DNA of 64,000 nucleotides, taken from assembly GCA_028023455.1 (NCBI GenBank), contig JAQFVV010012574.1, forward strand, positions 357,501 to 421,500. The letters run 5' to 3'. How positions within the stretch are numbered: the stretch's first letter is position 1; every line of letters begins with the position of its first letter. The notes beneath the pieces are model-generated. The model saw only the letters and a list, made by a program, of their open reading frames with translations, was not told the origin of the DNA and made no database searches. Both the position numbers and the translations under genes were made by a program. The stretch comes from Epiperipatus broadwayi. Taxonomy: Eukaryota > Onychophora > Udeonychophora > Euonychophora > Peripatidae. Below, piece by piece: positions 60,388-64,000 of the stretch.

Positions 60388-61100
60388 AAAATAAGCAAAA
60401 TATTTTTATCATTAAGAAATCCAAAAGTTTAAAAATGCCAGTTTAATTCATTAAAATAAGTAATCAAACAACAAGAAAGTATATTAATATTAACTTTTAA
60501 AATAAGCACATTAGCTAAAATATATTCATTCAATCAATTTTATAAATTAAAATTTTTCTGATCATGCCTATGGCAAAAATATGATCACATTGAAAAATAT
60601 AGTCACAGTAACTGTAAGTTATTTTAAGAGCAAAATGATTTTGTATATTATGCACTAATAGTCAATTTTATATGAACAAAGATTACTGAACATAAGGTTA
60701 AATATTATTTTTTGAACAATTTTAAGTTAATAATCTCATAATTTATTTTCAATATATTCAAGATAAAAGCACTTTTATTATAATCACAAAAATACAATAC
60801 TGACAAAAAAGATGTAATCATTTACATTATTTAAGACTACAGCAGTCAAATTTACATTATTTTTCTTTATCTAATTTTATTTAATTTTGACTGCATTTAT
60901 ATAAAATCAATAAATTTGTGAACTGCTGTTTTAGGAAAAAAAATAGCAGTACTTAAAAAAAGTTCAAAGTTTTATTGGTTAGATATTACAAAATAAAAGC
61001 TTTGATAATAAAGCATAAAGGACACCAAAAATAAGTTTTAAAATGTACTTTGTGTTAATTTTTTTAAAATTTAAATTAGTTATTTTTTTTGCCTACATAA
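60388..61100 (-). repeat. Right arm of a large inverted repeat
   Basis: This is the reverse-complement counterpart of 57948-58660. TTTTATTGGTTAGATATTAC (60971), GATCATGCCTATGGCAAAAA (60560) and AAAAGTTTAAAAATGCCAGT (60423) mirror the left arm in inverted order. Confidence 0.85.
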
Positions 61101-61345
61101 TTATTTTAATTTAAGAAGTCATGATTCAGGAAATATATGTGTGTGTGCAATATGTTCAATTGTATATATATGGTCATATTAATATTTTTATGGATAAATG
61201 TGGTTGAAAGCTTCTTCAGAATTTTTTCTCATGAAAAAACAGGCAATATTTTATTTATGCAACAAATAGATGTAGATAGATAATCTTAAAATAAATCTTG
61301 ATCATTATTGTGCAACACATGATGTCAAACACATTCCTGGCATCA

Positions 61346-61545
61346 AGATAATCTTTTAGAACTATTACCAATTTTTATATGCATAATGAATATACAAAAA
61401 AATCCTCACAGTTTTATTTATATATATTATATGTTCCTTTAAATAAGAGAATTATTAGAGAACTATATATATATCAAATTGTGAGGATTTCCTTTGTATA
61501 TTTATTATGATTATAAAAATTGGTAATAGTTCTAAAAGATTATAT
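61346..61545. repeat. 200-bp palindrome
   Basis: ATAATCTTTTAGAACTATTA (61348) pairs with TAATAGTTCTAAAAGATTAT (61525), and ATCCTCACAG pairs with TGTGAGGAT. The words ATTATTAGAGAACTATATAT around 61450 and 61572 are a direct repeat partly outside the palindrome. Confidence 0.8.
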
Positions 61546-61549
61546 ATAT

Positions 61550-62395
61550 TATATATTTCTTTAAAGAAGAGAATTATTAGAGAACTATATATATATAATA
61601 AAAAATTATTTATTTATTTTTAAGTGTTATAAATGTAATCTCTTTCAAATTACTATTCATTTGATGCAGTACACTGTCTAAATATATTTTTCATTTTTCA
61701 AAATAGTCCCAAACATTTTCAAGGTGATGATTTTTAATGCCTATAGAATTTTCTTTACCACTTTTAAGCCCACAAAAAAACAAAAAAGTGAGACATTTTT
61801 TTCATTCAAGAGAAAAAAATTGCATGAAATAAGTTTGAATATGGCTGGTAGATAGGTCACATTAAATTTAATTAAAAAGTACTCCACACTCAAGGCTTTG
61901 AGAGATGACACTTTGTCAGGGTGAAACTTGCACTCTTTTCTTTGCCACAAAATGGGAAGTTTTTTATGCTTTATCACATCATGTAAATGTTTTAGAACTT
62001 TTAGATAAAATGTGTGACTATTATAAATTATATCTGGGAGAAAACATGTTGTTTGCATCAAAACTTGACATGCTTTTTAGGGATGTGGTCAATTTAACAT
62101 TTCAATTACACTACTCATAGACTTGTGTTTTTATGAAATCATCTTGCTTGTAATCTGTTTTAAGCATTATAACTGTTTTTCCTGCCAGTTTCTGTAAATG
62201 AAAACAGAATTTCATATTGTTCAAACTTTTCAGTCATTATAAAAATTGAGAAATATACAAAATGCACTTTACAAAAAATGTGTAATGTTGTACCATGATT
62301 TCACACAATAATGTCATTTAGCAGATTGATGCAGAAGGATTCCTGCAAGAAGTGTGTAACAATAGAAACATATACTACAAAAGGCATGCAAACCA
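61550..62395. other. Unassigned, overlapping short frames
   Basis: A 106-codon minus frame (61741-62061) and a 71-codon plus frame (61905-62120) overlap, and neither has a recognisable motif. TA-rich direct repeats lie at the left edge. Confidence 0.4.
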
Positions 62396-62396
62396 A

Positions 62397-62624
62397 AAAA
62401 CAATTTCAGTTATTTTTGGGTCCTCCCTTATATATAAAATATAGATATCTATGGTATATAAATATTATATTTATATATAATAAGAAAAATTTTAAGGGCT
62501 TTAAAATATAAAACAATTTCAGTTATTTTTGGGTCCTCCCTTATATATAAAATATAGATATCTATGGTATATAAATATTATATTTATATATAATAAGAAA
62601 ATTTTTAAGGGCTTTAAAATATAA
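62397..62624. repeat. 114-bp tandem duplication
   Basis: AAACAATTTCAGTTATTTTT starts at about 62398 and again at about 62511, and the two units are almost identical through GGGCTTTAAAATATAAA. Frames on both strands here (62311-62722) arise from the duplication. Confidence 0.92.
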
Positions 62625-64000
62625 ATGTTTTCTAGATATTTTTTAGATAAATTTAAGTAACCAGGCAAACACCAATTAAAAACTGGCATTGCTAAATGAT
62701 GCCAGCCATCTAGTAAAAGCATTTATTTGACTAATTTCTAAACTAAAAGTGAATTTTTTCTTTTTTATCCTAATTTATATATGGGTCAGATATGTAAATA
62801 AAAGCCCTAAATATTTTCATACATAAAGTAGACTCTCCAATAAAAAGTTATGAAAATATTAATAATTTTAGCAAGATTTTTTAGTGTATTTTTAAAAAAA
62901 ATTTAGATATGGTGTTGTAACAGTGCAACATACCAACTGGAGTCATGCTATCTAATCATAGTATATCTGTATACATATACTTACACAATGCAAATTATTT
63001 ATTTCAAATATAGACTATGGAAAAAAATGATCTAATTTATTTTTAAAATACTTTAACATTTATATTATAAATTTAGTTTTAAGTTTAGATTATTCAAAGA
63101 CTATGAAATAGAAATTATATAATCCAATTTTTTTTTCAGGCTATAACTTATGACTATCAAAGAAAAATGCAACAAGTTGAATAAAAAATTTTACAGTTTG
63201 CTATAATTTGAAAGATTTTTTTTTCAGCTGTCTATAATCAGATTTATATATAAAGCAGTAATTTTTTAATGCATTGACAATTAAAAAATTTAAAAATCTT
63301 CATTTATTTAATTTTGTTTTGTTTTATATATTGCTATGATCAGATTAATTTGTAAAATTAATCTCCATTAAATGTTGTTTTGATAGAGTTATTTGTGGTT
63401 AACATTGTTTGATTGTTTGGGTTTTGTTAAGGTAAATTAGCTTTTATTTCTGTATTTTTTGTCTTGAACCATGATAAACCAATGTTATTATTTCTATATT
63501 CTTTTAAGAATTTAAAAATATCAACAATGGAAAAACAATTAATAAAATCACTTTTAATTGCTATATTTATCATATAAAAAAATATAAAATTTTTTTTAAA
63601 AGAATTAGAATCTGGTATTTTATTCAAACAAATATACTAAATGTTTATCTGAATCTTCTTTCTTGAAAAAAAGTAGGTATGATATTAGTTATATCAATAT
63701 AAAATATTTGTTTTTAATATGTTGCTAACAAAATCTTTTGTTTTAAACTTAAGAGGAAAAAAAGTACAATATTAGTTTTCAACATAAACCTGTTGTGATT
63801 AGTGGAAGATATTTTATTTTATTTTAAAAACTCTGAAATTTATTAAAATTTATGCAATAATTGTTTGGATATTACAAAAATATGTAATAATTGATATTAG
63901 TTAACTAAAGGTTTTATCAAAGTGAATAACCATGTGGGGAGTAACCAAAAAAGAGCACTAGATACAACTTGCTTGTATAACCATCTATTGAGATATTTTG
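62625..64000. other. AT-rich stretch to window end
   Basis: No repeats shared with the rest of the window and no motif in the one 66-codon minus frame (63427-63627). Confidence 0.45.

Noticed and set aside
61741-62120. Opposing frames of 106 and 71 codons
   Set aside because: They overlap on opposite strands, have no motif, and frames of this size are common by chance in this composition.

Overview
The window looks like intergenic DNA from an AT-rich invertebrate animal genome. I judge A+T at about three quarters by eye and did not compute it. I found no gene I would defend as functional. The evidence for a metazoan is the mix of decayed mobile elements: RTE-type LINEs, Penelope-like elements (PLEs) with GIY-YIG endonuclease tails, hAT transposase remains, TIR-bearing non-autonomous elements and tRNA-like SINEs. 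I see no bacterial gene structure, rRNA or CRISPR array. I cannot fix the phylum. Most open reading frames above 60 codons are chance products of T-rich sequence or read through microsatellites.

Layout. 0-9 kb: a 74-bp tandem duplication, a ~227-bp (ATT)n tract, a suspicious homopolymer-rich patch, a 0.65-kb repeat, a foldback element and a LINE carboxy-terminal relic split by a (TA)n tract. 9-26 kb: tRNA-like SINE relics, two RTE 3' ends, a 162-bp tandem array with tRNA-like boxes, a hAT transposase relic, a hAT MITE with an 8-bp target duplication, a TA-flanked TIR element, a PLE endonuclease relic, the second 0.65-kb repeat (inverted) and a 322-bp tandem duplication. 26.4-26.9 kb holds the only stretch that resembles a cellular exon, and that is weak. 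27-33 kb: a possible LINE relic, a tRNA-Gly-like SINE and a 335-bp repeat family. 34-42 kb: foldback elements carrying hammerhead ribozyme motifs, a short PLE copy with inverted flanks and the longest RTE relic, which includes the FADD motif. 42-47 kb: two SINE insertions of about 100 bp with clear target duplications, another PLE tail, and an RTE copy interrupted by a second RTE 3' end and by a PLE-type palindrome with a 14-bp target duplication. 51-53 kb: two short, near-perfect palindromic elements. 54.8-57.2 kb: decayed PLE and LINE pieces. 57.9-61.1 kb: a large inverted repeat with ~713-bp arms. 61.3-62.6 kb: a smaller palindrome and a 114-bp duplication.

The most interesting signal is the family of inverted/tandem repeats at about 4.4, 34.1, 34.5, 36.1 and 40.5-42.0 kb. 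One copy (41803-41859) has every element of a type I hammerhead self-cleaving ribozyme: paired stem I, CTGATGA, a 6-bp stem II, GAAA, a very short stem III and a UA cleavage dinucleotide. Most other copies keep the same geometry with broken core bases. Two PLE tails nearby (43.8 and 45.5 kb) show the same fold in weaker form. This matches the known presence of minimal type I hammerheads in PLE pseudo-LTRs and in non-autonomous retrozymes. The inverted-arm layout of this family is what deserves follow-up. The four PLE endonuclease tails all lie on the minus strand, and the four RTE relics all lie on the plus strand.
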